From Deroplatys truncata (Eukaryota; Arthropoda; Insecta; Mantodea; Mantidae): a stretch of 64,000 nt of DNA. A model generated the notes under the pieces. The model worked only from the letters and a program-made list of their open reading frames with translations, was not told the DNA's origin and did not search any database. The first letter of the stretch is position 1. Every line of letters begins with the position of its first letter. Location of the stretch: assembly GCA_030765065.1 (NCBI GenBank), contig CM060978.1, positions 215,469,498 to 215,533,497 of the forward strand. The letters are read 5' to 3'. Below are positions 1 to 10,490 of the stretch, in pieces. The position numbers and the translations under genes are program-made.

Positions 1-330
1 GATTTATCTTGGGATAATGCACTTATGGAAAATTAAAAAAACCAAAATCCCAACTTCTTTGAAGTTTTAATTTTTTAGCAAAGTTTTAACTTGTATGCTT
101 CTTTTTTCTATCCTTTTTCAAAATTATCCTTATCCTAATCTATTAAGTTAATCGTAGAACGTAAATTTTTAAAACTCAGTGCAATAGTTATTGATTTTTT
201 GTTCATTTTTATACAGCAGAGAACGTCATATCGTAAACTGTAGGAAAACCTTCAAATTTTAAAATAGTTTTGGTATTAAAACTTTCTTAGATTATGAAAT
301 GAAAGCCATTGCATTAATTTTCTAGTATTT
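1..330. other. AT-rich flank, no gene seen
   Basis: I see no coding signal, RNA gene or clear repeat in these 330 bases. The stretch is strongly AT-rich and ends at a T-run where a family H element begins. Confidence 0.6.
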
Positions 331-1149
331 TTACTTTCTCTACTACGTATAGTAAGCAGGAGAAGTATTGTATTCAACCCAAAAATTCGATACCGAGATT
401 TCACCGGAAATACATGTTTTGAGACCCCCTGAATCCAAAAAAAGCATTTTTGGAAACATGTCAGTGTGTGTGTGTCTGTGAACAGCATAGCTCAGAAATG
501 AACAGTCAGATAAACACCAAACTTGGTATTTAGGTTCAGTATCTTCAAGAGATGCGACACGAAGGTTTTCAAGAAAATTCCCCCATCCAGATTACCCTTT
601 ACATGGAACATTTTTCGAAAATTTTAATTTCTCATAAATGGCTCTAACGATTTTGATTAAAATATCGTATGTTTAAGATATTTTCATGACAAATAAAACG
701 TATATTTTGAATTTTCTGGGAATGTCTCCAAAGGTGTTCTTCATTGTGAACGCCTTTTCATAACTGGTGAACCATAAGAGACAGACAAACGTTTACTACA
801 CAAAAATGTAGATCGCGTTAAGATACACAATTTATGTCATATACGTGTTTTTTGTTGAGTGAACCATTTTCGAGATATTGCTTGTTATTCCCTTAAATTT
901 TCCAATACTTATACTTTTTCTCAAATTCGTTATTCATTTTATTGTCCTGATAATGCAAAGAGAATGGAATACTACACATAGCAACCAGCTCTTAAAACAT
1001 TTGAGTATCGCTTTAAAGCCTACCAATTCCCCTTGCATCTACAAGGAAATTAGTAATCTCGATATCTCGATTAACATGAAGCATATGGAGAATAAGCGTT
1101 TGTAAAAATAGTTTGTACAAGAGTAGAGAAAGTGAGTGTAACACACGGA
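331..1149 (+). mobile_element. Family H element, copy 1 (Helentron-like, non-autonomous)
   Basis: This is one of about a dozen near-full-length copies in the window of a roughly 0.82-0.93 kb element without a convincing ORF. The left end reads TTACTTTCTCTACTACGTAT and contains a small palindrome (TACTA, loop, TAGTA). The right end carries the inverse 12-mer AGTAGAGAAAGT. In other copies that 12-mer is followed by about 20 nt that can fold (ATGTG, loop, CACAT), ending ACATCAGA. So the inverted repeats are asymmetric: terminal on the left and about 20 nt internal on the right. In this copy the hairpin lacks its first bases. The left flank is a T-run and the right flank is T-rich. These traits match non-autonomous Helentrons (HINE/DINE-1 type). 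A MITE with subterminal repeats is the alternative. Confidence 0.75.
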
Positions 1150-1766
1150 TTTTTATATTAATATTGTACCGCTGTGCAAGCTCTTACCACCAATTGAATC
1201 GCTTATTTCTAAAAGTAGATAACTCCGCAAAAATGAAGATGGTATGGAAATAGACACATTTATTGGTTCTAAAGTAGGACGTTCTAGTACTTTCTCGCGT
1301 GTAGACAAGGGACTTGAAATTTGTATTTATTGTTAACAGGGGACAAGTCCAGGAGTTACCAAGTAGTAGTTCCATGTGTTAAAACAAGTTATCACGCGTG
1401 TGGTTAGCCTGGAATAAAACCGGAGAAGCGTAGTCATTTATTAGAACAACTGAAAACGTCGTAAGGCAAAACTCGATATCTCACCTTGATAAGGATGCTA
1501 ATGGCTTAACAGACTGCAGCAAATGTGACTCTTCATCAGAGGACACTCCTATTTCTCACGTGACCGAGACTTTAGTGTTGTGAAAAGAAAGTTATGAACC
1601 AAAATCGTGGGTTTATTCCAGAGCAGTATACGTTTCTCACCAATGAATCTAGTTTTGGTGGATTTAAACTTAGGCACCAGGAAAGTGAAACTGGTGTATT
1701 CGTTTGTATAATTAATATATATATTTATATACCATCTATATAGCAATGTAATGTATAAAATATATA
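1150..1766. other. Unassigned spacer
   Basis: I recognise no gene or named repeat here. Short open frames exist on both strands but show no family resemblance. The spacer ends at a TATA that forms the target site of the next element. Confidence 0.5.
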
Positions 1767-2403
1767 CCAGGTGAGTCAGCTGCCCCTATTTATTTTTTGA
1801 TGTATGCAACGTGCTAAGCAACATATGTGACTTACGCCTTTCTTGAATTCCTTCTAAAGGCTGATTACCATAACACTTTATAGAGGAGGGATAGATAACT
1901 TATTGCATAAGTGTTTTACGGGACAGAATGCTATCGTCATGTATGTCGATGACAAAAACATCCCACCCTGACCCTGGGAGCTTCAGTGGCACTTTAAGCT
2001 GATTTCACAAACTTATATTCTTTAGCATACATTCCTACACACCTTTGAAAACGCCCCTGAAGGAACAACTTATCACATGCATCGGTTGACAAAACTATTT
2101 GAAAACAAAATGGAAGATCTAGCAGTGCGACCAATTGGATTTAAGCCGTCAGCCTACAAAGGTTCGTTGTACAGCCTTGTCAAAAAGTGCTAAGCATTAG
2201 GTAGATAATTTCTCTTTTGTCACGAACTATGGCATATTTCAGTTCATACAGTAATTGAAATGGCTGATGCAGTTTGTTTATTGGAATTAAAGTTACCAAA
2301 ATGACCTCCAAACGCTGTATGAAGTTGCAAACAGCATGTAAAGATTTGAAGTGGGGTTGAGTTTTGCTATTATTAATTCGTATAGGAACCCCAACTCGCA
2401 ACG

Positions 2404-2478
2404 TAGCATTGACCGAATGGTATTATCATAGTTGCTTTACCACTGTGCCGCTTTAGTGCGGGTTCAAATCCGTTGTGT
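2404..2478 (+). other. tRNA-like module (A box and B box) inside family M
   Basis: An A-box-like TGACCGAATGG at 2411-2421 and a perfect-looking B box GGTTCAAATCC at 2461-2471 have tRNA-like spacing. The acceptor arms do not pair, so this is not a working tRNA gene. The matching module in the second copy (34438-34508, minus) has a better A box, TAGCCGAATGG. Confidence 0.55.
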
Positions 2479-2569
2479 TAAGTTCAAAGATTTTATCACC
2501 TTTTGTTATATCCTTTGGGATATAATTTCATATTATGATACAAAGAACATTATAAGTGTGTACAAAATA

Positions 2570-2761
2570 GAATAATCACCATGTTTTTCTACCGTAAAAC
2601 AAGAAGAATCGCAAAGCCCAAATCATTTGCGGGCACCCATACGTGAAGAATGCAGGCAGATTACACCGCGCATGTTACAACGTGCAAGAAGGTCTTTCCG
2701 GCAAGGTACACAAATGTGCATTGATGAAGGGGGTCGTCAGTTTGAACATTTGCTTCGTTGA
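2570..2761 (+). pseudogene. Mariner/IS630-type transposase C-terminal relic
   Basis: One open frame ends at a TGA at 2759-2761. Its last residues include CRQITPRMLQRARRSF and, at the very end, QMCIDEGGRQFEHLLR. That terminal pattern (Arg-rich helix, C-I-x, G-G-x-x-F-E-H-L-L then stop) is what I know from the C-terminus of insect mariner/IS630-type transposases carrying a DUF4817-type N-terminus. The catalytic DDE core is absent, so only about the last 50 codons remain. The second copy of the element keeps a frameshifted version on the minus strand at 34168-34320. The relic therefore predates the spread of the element and is not a functional gene. Confidence 0.65.
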
Positions 2762-3119
2762 TGAAATCCACGCTCTTTAACAATTGATTATTCTGTTTAC
2801 CATGAATTTAACACATTTACAAATCCTTTGTCACTAGAAGAAGTGAAACATAAGGTTTAAACATGAAAAAAAAACTGTTAGTTTTAATATCGTCGATATG
2901 TGCCCAAAAGAATAAAAGCTAACTACGTGACACGGTTTACAACACCAGATAGGTACAGATTATTATCGTAAGCATGATACACAATTATCTGATTGTAATT
3001 CTTGTGTTTTTTTGGCTCACAGGAGAGCCAATACCAAAAATAAATAGATTAGTATAATGAAATGCAGAAAATAAACGCAAGAAGAAAGAAAAAAAGATAA
3101 CCAAAACAATTTGATGTTT

Positions 3120-3192
3120 GTATTAGATTCGAACTTCCGAAGCTAACCCTTGCTTTACCACATCCCGGCAGCTATTCCACTCGGCCAGAACG
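3120..3192 (-). other. Second tRNA-like module inside family M (Ser/Leu-like head)
   Basis: On the minus strand an A-box-like TGGCCGAGTGG (3178-3188) is followed by a B box AGTTCGAATCT (3125-3135). The A box is of the type found in tRNA-Ser and tRNA-Leu, and the roughly 53 nt from A box to B box would fit a long variable arm. It is conserved in the inverted copy at 33740-33812. Downstream (lower coordinates) is a T-rich tract, as expected behind a Pol III unit. Confidence 0.55.
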
Positions 3193-3743
3193 CACGTGTT
3201 GTCTCTCGCTCTTCGGGAAAACATACCTCTATCTCCTTGCAAGCATTATATCTATGAAAAGCCGTCTTTCTAAAGCTTTTCGCGGCTCCTTGGCTCATTC
3301 AGGCCTTTAATCCTTAATGGTGGCTGTGTATAGTATCGAATAGGACAGAGCTACAATAACAATTTGTTTGATAAAAGGGTCATGTTTTCACATTAGACTA
3401 TAAAATGAGAGTTGCATAGATACGAATACCTAGGGGCAGCTGACTCACCTGGTATAGTATTGCTTCTACTAAGGCAATGGGGAACGATACTAGTAGATAT
3501 GAAAACGTAACATTTTCCCCACCATTTTCTGCACTATGGGTACATTACTCATATGAAAGAACAGGTGGTTGCTAAGCCTTTTATCAGAGGGGTAATGAGC
3601 CATACGTTTCAATTATTGAAAACTAGCATGTTTTGCATCAGTACATTATGTTTCCTACAAAAAGTGCATATGCTAAGAGACATGACGTTGAGAAACTGTT
3701 AAAACATGCATATAACAGAACTAGAGAATAAAGCATTCAAACC

Positions 3744-4290
3744 GAGAGAGATGGTTCGGTTGGTAACTGTGAAGTTCGCATTTGAGAAGTCCCGGGTTCG
3801 ACTACTGTCGACCGCTCACTCAGACCTTGGGCTTTTCGTGGTTTTTCCTGGTCGGTAGGCCAATGCGAGGGTGGTTTCTCATCTACCACAGCTTCAATTT
3901 CATTATCTCCCTTTCATTACGTTTTAGGTGTGCTTCTGGGTTTCATGGCGTATGGTGGTGCTAGACAGATAGCGGCGCGGATGCTTGCTCAAAGCAAAGA
4001 ATATTCCCCGTGAACACTGGAGAACTGCTTGGTTGATGGGATCGTCTATCGCTCTCTCTGGGCAGCTCTAGTAGTGGGACGGGTCTGCGAGCCTGGAACT
4101 GTTAGGGATTTCCGCGCGTCTTTGTGGCCTGTCTGCCTGCAGCTTACAGTCTGTTATGGCTCCTTTACCTCAACCACTCCTCCTAGAGAATGCTAGCCAC
4201 AATAGATATCGCGTAGGTTGCAGTGCGCGAGATGTTCCCCTCCGTTGCATATCCTGTACCTACAATCAGTTGGAGACATGGCCTACCCAG
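3744..4290 (+). mobile_element. tRNA-derived SINE, family A, copy 1
   Basis: The copy begins with a tRNA-like head: degenerate A box near 3757 and B box CGGGTTCGACT near 3794. It is followed by a body shared with many other copies here, with landmarks TTTTCGTGGTTTTTCC, AATATTCCCCGTG and TCGCTCTCTCTGGGCAGC. It ends around 4290. Family A copies normally start ACCGAGCGAGGTGGCGCCGC, but this head has drifted to CCGAGAGAGATGG. I found no clear target duplication. Confidence 0.75.
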
Positions 4291-4376
4291 ATGGGGGAAT
4301 CTACTGTTAAATAACTGCCCAGCTATCAAAATAAGCAAAATGTTTGAATAATCTACTGTAATCTCTTTTTAAAATA

Positions 4377-5616
4377 CACTACGTCATCAAAAGTATCCGG
4401 ACACAAGGCTGGAAGTGACGTACAGATTCGTCGCGCCCTCCATTGGTAATGCTGGAAGTCAATATGGTGTTGACCCACCCTTAGCCTTGATGACAGCGTT
4501 CACTCTCGCAGGCATACCTTCAATCAGGTGCTGAAAGGTTTCTTGGGGAATAGCAGCCCATTCTTCACGGAGTGCGGAACTGAGGAGAGGTATCGATGTA
4601 GGTCGGTGTGGCCTGGCACGAAGTCGGCGTTCTAAAACATGCCAAAGGTATTCTATAGGATTCAAGTCAGGACTCTGCAGGCCAGTCCATTACAGGGATG
4701 TTATTGTCTTGTAACCACTCCGCCACAGCCCGTGGAGTATGAACAGGTGCTCGATCGTGTTAAAAGACGCAATCGCCATCCCCGAATTGCTCTTCAACAG
4801 CGGGAAGCAAGAAGGTGCTTAAATATCAATGTAGGTCTGCGCTGTAATCGTGCCACGCAAAACAACAAGGGGTACAAGCTCCCTCCAGGAAAAACACGAC
4901 CACGCCATAACACCACCACCTCCGAATTTCACTGTCGGCACTACACACGCTGGCAGATGACGTTCACTGGGCATTCGCCATACCCACACCCTGCCATCGT
5001 ATCGCCACATTGTGTACCGTGATTCGTCACTCGGCACAACGTTTTGCCACTGTTCAATCGTGTAATGCTGACGCTCCTTACACCAAGGGAGGCGTCGTTT
5101 GGCATTTTCCTGCGTGTGATGTGTGGCTTATGAGCAGCCTCTCGACCATGGAATCCAAGGTTTCTCACCCCACGCCTAACTGTCATAGTATTTGGAGTGG
5201 ATCCTGATGCAGTTTGGAATTCCTGTGTGATGATCTGGATAGATGTCTGCCTATTACTCTTTACGATCCTCTTCAAATAGCGGCGGTCTCTGTCAGTCAA
5301 CAGACGAGGTCGTTGCTTTTGTGCTGTACATGTCTCTTCACGTTTCCATTTCACTATCACATCAGAAACAGTGGACCTAGGGATGTTTAGGAGTGTGGAA
5401 ATCTCGCGTACGGACTTCTGACACAAGTGACACCCAATCAGCTGACCACGTTCGAAGTCCGTGAGTTCCACGGAACCTCCCATTCTGCTGCTTTACGATG
5501 TCTAATGACTACTGAGGTCGCGGATAGTGAGTACCAGGCAGTAGGTGGCAGCACAATGCACCTAAGATGAAAAACGTATGTTTGTGGGGTGTCCGGATAC
5601 TTTTGATCACATAGTG
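4377..5616 (-). mobile_element. Tc1-like DNA transposon, copy 1 (near full length)
   Basis: Terminal inverted repeats of the type CACTATGTGATCAAAAGTAT are present at both ends, each flanked by TA (4375-4376 and 5617-5618), the target duplication of Tc1/mariner elements. At 1240 bp this is the longest of four copies in the window. The transposase lies on the minus strand and is interrupted. The left TIR has drifted (CACTACGTCATCAAAAG). Confidence 0.93.
4459..5483 (-). pseudogene. Tc1-like transposase, disrupted
   Basis: The start is ATG at 5481-5483. In order, I see an N-terminal helix-turn-helix (FERGQLIGCHLC, REISTLLNIPRSTVSDVI), an RPRLLTDRDRRYLKRIV linker, a second DNA-binding part (TVRRGVRNLGFHGREAA), and then the DDE core. 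The first Asp is in SDESRYTMW near 5020, the second in HDRAP near 4750, and the Glu in NPIEYLW near 4650. The product would have cut and pasted the element at TA sites in the nucleus. It is broken by frameshifts after the HTH half, by a nonsense TAA (read on the minus strand at 4760-4762) directly before the second catalytic Asp, and by a small deletion just before the third catalytic motif. It ends in KAKGGSTPY and a stop, a typical Tc1 C-terminus. Confidence 0.9.
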
Positions 5617-5618
5617 TA

Positions 5619-6831
5619 TTAGGAAAAGCTGTTTTATGTAACTTCTATAATGATAAATACAGTTTTCTGTTATGTATGCAATTGCAATTAATCACATGCA
5701 ATAGGCAATAAGAGATTCTGAGGCGACTTAAGAAATCTTTCAATAGAAATAATTGTAGAATTTGTTCATCTCCCCTGAAAATTTGCAAACTAGGAATTGT
5801 CCCATTTTAGAAATAAGTGATTCAATTACTATGAAACTAGATCATAATGTTGGAATGTTTCGAGTCCTGAAACCGTTAATAGAGATGAAGAGCTAGAAAA
5901 TGCGTGGCAATTGTGGCACATGCGCAGGAGACAATCACATGCCGGCTGTTTTGAAATGATAAAACGAAATTACATTCGTTTTTAAGTGCAAGGTTATGTA
6001 TAAATACAAAACATACACTTATAATGTGACTAAAATTAAGTTTATTAGTTTTTAAGAATATTTGGTCAACTTTCTTATATTATTATCTAAAACTACTTTA
6101 CTCATTTCGTGTATTAAAGTGAATTAAATCAAATATTGTTTTTAAATACCAGAACTAGCAACTCTGTTTCCATTATGCTGCTGTCTGCTGAAATTCTTTC
6201 TTCTTTTCATTCCCACTTTCCATTTTTTTTCTTTTTTCATTTCCCTTATGTGTGTTGAAACAGCGATAACAGTTTTCCCTTTTCTCGTTTACTACAAAAG
6301 TATTAATTAATTGATTAAATACGTTTTAACTCTCTCAAATTAACAGAGAAAGAAGCATGTTATAAATCAAAGATAATAGGTTATTTGGTGTGAAGATATT
6401 ATTTTCTGTGTACCTTTATCTTAGGTAATAGATTTTTTAAACGAAAAAAGTTCCAGAAATTTAAACTGCTGTATCCATACAAATTTATACCCATTTTGTA
6501 TTCTATATTTTTTTTCTTTCTTTCTTTCCTTTTTATTTTTATTGATTTAATAACCTCTGCGTTCAAAAGTATAGTAGCAGACAATAAATAAAGGTACGAC
6601 ATGAATGCGAAAATTAATCGGCGATCTAAACTACATGGAATAATGACTCAGATAGGCAACTTGACTTAACTGGAATTCTAATTTGAGCTAGCCTTGGGTT
6701 TATCCTAAAGGAAACATTACGACAATATGTATTCGGAAATACCGCAACAATAACAGAAAATGAGTATAGTTTCTTAAACAGACATCACATGATAAGATTT
6801 TAAATAACAAAATGGTTAGAAGAATATTGTT
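5619..6831. other. AT-rich spacer, nothing recognised
   Basis: About 1.2 kb with long A/T tracts, including a TTTC-rich run at 6510-6540. I find no coding resemblance, TIR or SINE head. It ends at the left target duplication of the next SINE. Confidence 0.55.
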
Positions 6832-7253
6832 TTTTTATTCCATTTTATTTTACGTCGGTTTAACTCCGTGGTCAAATCGCGACGGATCTGTTGGGGGGAT
6901 ATCTCTTAGAACGATTTGTGGTGAACAGTTAGCCTTATAGGTCTCATCCCTGTAACCCCTGCTTCATGCTGTGCGGATGACATTAGGGTGCCGTCCAGTC
7001 TAACTGTTTACATTGTCTGTGGATAGATGGCATAGCATTCGCTATTACCACTTATTTTTCATTTTACTATTGTTTTAGACTTAAGACGGAACTTTGGGTC
7101 GTGGTATTAAATATCCAATCCGGTATTTACCTTGGCGACTGAGGAAAACCACGTAAAAACCTCAGACAGATTGGTCGGACCACGGGATTTGAACCCTAGA
7201 CCTCCCGAATCGAGGATACAGACTTTACCGCCTCAGCCATCCCGCTCGGTTAG
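6832..7253 (-). mobile_element. tRNA-derived SINE, variant of family A, with target duplication
   Basis: Read on the minus strand, it begins CCGAGCGGGATGGCTGAGGC at 7250. It has an A-box-like GATGGCTGAGGCGG and a B box GGTTCAAATCC (complement near 7190), then the shared body start GAGGTTTTTACGTGG. It is flanked by a 13-bp direct repeat GAAGAATATTGTT at 6819-6831 and 7254-7266. This fixes the boundaries and shows insertion by target-primed reverse transcription. The 3' part differs from other family A copies, so it may be a separate subfamily. Confidence 0.85.
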
Positions 7254-7398
7254 GAAGAATATTGTTGATAACGTTTACAATGTAGCATTTTTATAGAACT
7301 CCAAAAAGAAAGTTTATATGAGTTTTTTATTTTGTTCTCCCTAACCCACCCTTCTGGAAAGCGTAATTAAAATACAGTCTATTGTTACTTTAGGGTAA

Positions 7399-7440
<42 letters not shown>
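7399..7440. repeat. (ATT)n microsatellite
   Basis: About 13 ATT trinucleotides end just before the LINE fragment. Such A/T-rich runs often border old LINE insertions. Confidence 0.95.
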
Positions 7441-7442
7441 GG

Positions 7443-8000
7443 ATTAAGCATAGGTAAGTGTCCGTGAAGCTTGTTCATAAGGGAACAACGAACAGAGCTA
7501 AGGGGGCGGTAGCTGCCTTATACCCGGTTCTAACTTCCAACATGCCGGTTTACTTAAAGTTACGCCTTTACAAAGCTCTTATATTACCTCTGATGCTCTA
7601 CGCCTGCGAGGTGTGGGGCATGGCAGCAGATTCCTGGCTTCTCTGGCTTCAGCGGATTCAGAATAGGGGACTTCGGTCCATCTATTCTGTCTGTCGTCGC
7701 TTTCCAGTCAGGCTACTACATGAGACCTCGGTCCTACCATATGTGGAGGATGTGATTAGATACCGAGCAACAAAATTTTACGGAAAATTTATTTACCATG
7801 AGAACGCCCTTATCAGAACCCTGGGGGACTACTTACCTCAAGAACGTCAATACAGACGCAACCGGGTTCCTCGCATGGCTTGCGGGCACCCCCGGTAACG
7901 AAGGCTTTAAACCTGCCAACAGCAATAACATGCTGTCACTAAGTACTCCCCCCTCCCCATGGGAGTGGTCAATCAAAATTAAAAGCAACCAAAGAATTTA
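7443..8000 (+). pseudogene. Jockey-type LINE reverse transcriptase, C-terminal relic
   Basis: The open frame at 7458-7898 carries the region downstream of the RT catalytic core: AALYPVLTSN, LYKALILPLMLYACEVWG, LQRIQNRGLRSIY, and a tail with VEDVIRYRATKFYGK and LIRTLGDY. These are the hallmark C-terminal blocks of jockey-clade RT. The YADD box and everything upstream are missing, a 5' truncation usual for LINEs. The first codons before NRAKGA do not fit the family, so the true edge is near 7480. The frame closes at 7898; an overlapping frame continues to 8001 as probable 3' sequence. Not functional. Confidence 0.85.
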
Positions 8001-8189
8001 AACAAAATAAACAGCAGCGGAGCAGGTACTGGCGCTGCTCCTGAAAAGGCAGCCAATGAGGAGCCTATAAAAACATACAGCTACCTCCCATCATACCAAC
8101 AACCTCAACCGTCACCCTACAACAATCCATCCTACCTATGATAAAGCCCTTCCAAAGGTAGGTACATAGCAAACTTATTTAGGTTCACC

Positions 8190-8420
8190 ACGAACATACC
8201 AGATGCACCCCACTTCACTCCACTCCGGATGTGAGACGCTCGTCGGTTTTAGCTTCCCTCTAGGGACTGCAAATCAGTAATCAAGGTAAAAAGTTCTGTT
8301 CATACTACAACTATTTATAATGTCTCTGGCTAATCTTCCTGTTGCTACCCCAAACTTCCTGAATTTACGCCCCTTTGGTAACGTATCACAAATGGGGTAG
8401 CTACATCATAGCTCACCCTA
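8190..8420 (+). repeat. Dispersed repeat R3, copy 1
   Basis: This segment matches 10215-10490 in the same orientation. Shared landmarks are CGCTCGTCG, a drifting CAGTAATCAA, and CCTGTTGYTACYCC. I see no coding potential and do not recognise the family. Only these two copies occur in the window. Confidence 0.6.
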
Positions 8421-8469
8421 CCTGTGGTACTGTAGGTATAGGTGATTCAGCATAGAGAGACACCTGTGC

Positions 8470-8905
8470 ATTTTAATTGCGACTACCATCTCCAGGAGGA
8501 AGCGATGAGATGAAGGAACCACAAGAATCTTCAGGCAGGCCACAGAGACACGCCGAAGTGCCTAATATTTCCAAGCTCGCAGACCCTGGAGCCGCCGAGA
8601 GAGGACGATGAACGAACCACCAACCAGGCAATCCTCTGTTGTCCATGGGGAAGACTCTTTCCATTAACCATGCATACTTGCCGGTACCACCATACGCCAC
8701 GAAACCTATAAGAACAGCAAAAAGATGTAATGGAAACAGAATGAAAGACAAATTATGGCGGAAGAGAAACCATTTGCCTGCCGACCGCGGGGAAACCACG
8801 AAAAATCCATGGGTCAGAATGGACGGCCGCCGGGGATCGAACACGAGACTTCCCGAATGCGAGTCGCAGAGGTTAGCGCGGGCCACTCGCTCGGTACCTG
8901 TAACA
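8470..8905 (-). mobile_element. tRNA-derived SINE, family A
   Basis: On the minus strand the head starts ACCGAGCGAGTGGCCCGCGC at 8898 with B box GTTCGATCCC (complement near 8835). The body follows with TTTTTCGTGGTTTCCCC and GCAGGCAAATGG. The end at about 8470 carries the shared CTACC/GTCGCAAT block. Two long open frames across this region are by-products of SINE sequence, not genes. Confidence 0.8.
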
Positions 8906-8987
8906 GTATTCGTTGGGTTTGGCAGTGAAGTCAGAATAGAGGATCCATGAACTGCTCAGTCATGTCTTACCAGAGTTAAAAAAATTT

Positions 8988-9821
8988 CTGATGTGTTACA
9001 CTCACATGACTTTCTCTACTCTTGTACAAACTATTTTTACAAACGCTTATTCTCCATATGCTTCATGTTAATCGAGGTGTTAATCTTACTGCTAATTTTC
9101 TTGTAGATGCAAGGGGAATTGGTAGGTTTTAAGTGATAGTCAAATATTTGAAGAGCTGGTTGCTATGTAGAGTATTCCGTTCTCTTTGCTTGTCCAGGAC
9201 ATAAAAATGAATAACGAATTCCCATTTGAGAAAACGTATAACTATTGGAAAATTTAAGGGAATTAGAAGCAATATCTCGAAAATGGTTCACCCAACAAAA
9301 AAATGTATATGACATATATTGTGTATTTTAACGCGATCTACAGTTTTTGTGCAGTAAAGTTTTGTCTATCTCTTATGGTTTACCAGTTATGCAAAAGTCG
9401 TTCACAATGAAGAATACTTTTGGAGATAGTCGCAGAAAATACGAGATATACATTTCGTTTGTCATGAAAATATCTTAAACATATGATATTTTAATCAAAA
9501 TTGTTAGAGCCATTCTTGAGAAAACTAAAATGTTCGAAAAATGTTCCATGTAAAGGATAATATGGGGTGAGGGGATTTTCTTGAAAACCTTCGTGTCGCA
9601 TCTCTGGAAGATACTGAACCTAAATACCAAGTTTGGTGTTTATTTGACTGTTCCTTTCTGAGTTATGCTGTTCACAGACACACACGGACGGACATGTTTC
9701 CAAAAATGCTTTTTTGGATTCAGGGGGCCTCAAAACATATATTTCCGGTGAAATCTCGGTATCGAATTTTTGGGTGGAATACAATATTTCCCCTACTTAC
9801 AATACGTAGTAGAAAAAGTAA
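8988..9821 (-). mobile_element. Family H element, copy 2
   Basis: In this orientation it begins TCTGATGTGTTACACTCACA (hairpin end) after an A/T run and ends AATACGTAGTAGAAAAAGTA. It is followed directly by an A-run of about 20. The 12-mer at the palindrome end has one mutation (AGTAGAAAAAGT). It lacks the TG microsatellite expansion of other copies. Subfamily a (internal GGAATTGGTAGG block). Confidence 0.85.
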
Positions 9822-10214
9822 AAAAAAAAAAAAAAAAAACCTCACCTTTTGCTTCACGAGGAGTTAAAGAAGTGCTGTTATAGTGTTCTGCCCACAAAAT
9901 TTGCAACAAAATTATAGAGGGAATCAAGATACAGTGTCAGGGTTTCCAAAGAAGAGTATCCAAAGACAATATAATTTGCAATAGGGTTAAAGGACTGTAT
10001 GATTTCCTGTATTTATGTTTGTTTTTCGCTTCATTATTTTTGTGTTGGAGGTTACATTTACGTGTTTTGTCAATGGGGATATTGACTTTCCCTGAAGGAG
10101 GGAAAAGTGACGTTAGGGTGATATTACAGTAATAATTATAGGTTAAAATTAGTAATTGTCCGTTAGAAGGTTCTGGAACTCTGCTTCATACGCGCGACAA
10201 GTCACTGAGCACGC
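9822..10214. other. A-run and unassigned spacer
   Basis: After the A-run there is AT-rich sequence without coding resemblance or named repeat. Confidence 0.5.
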
Positions 10215-10490
10215 CCGGGAACCCCTACAGAAGCTTTCAGTGGACAAGGACGTAGCGATACGTATGTGAATCGCTCGTCGATTTTACCTTTCGCTCCAGG
10301 GAGAGGCACAACAGTAATCAACGTTAAATATTATAATTTAATATACTAAAATAAAGATGCTTTTTTCATATAACCATAGTTAATTATTGTACTGATTAAC
10401 CACCCTGTTGTTACTCCCATAACTGTCTCAAGCTTAGTGAAGATTCCTGAGTTTATGTCCCTTAGGACATTTCACAATGGAGATGCCTAC
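10215..10490 (+). repeat. Dispersed repeat R3, copy 2
   Basis: A diverged copy of 8190-8420 in the same orientation, sharing the CGCTCGTCG block and the block around CCTGTTGTTACTCC. Nature unknown. Confidence 0.6.

Larger units (their letters stand above)
1767..3452 (+). mobile_element. Family M TIR element, copy 1 (mariner-derived with tRNA-like modules)
   Basis: The element is bounded by inverted repeats CCAGGTGAGTCAGCTGCCCC and its complement, followed on both sides by TA (TATA at the right), which fits a TA target duplication. It is 1686 bp long. A second copy lies inverted at 33498-35146 and can be followed by eye along almost its full length. Inside, from left to right, are a noncoding arm, a tRNA-like module on + (2404-2478), a short transposase C-terminal relic (2570-2761), and a tRNA-like module on - (3120-3192). 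The two Pol III-type promoters therefore face each other across the relic. The relic and the TA target point to IS630/Tc1/mariner ancestry. The tRNA-like parts may be SINEs that inserted before the element multiplied. I cannot name a described family for this arrangement. Confidence 0.8.
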
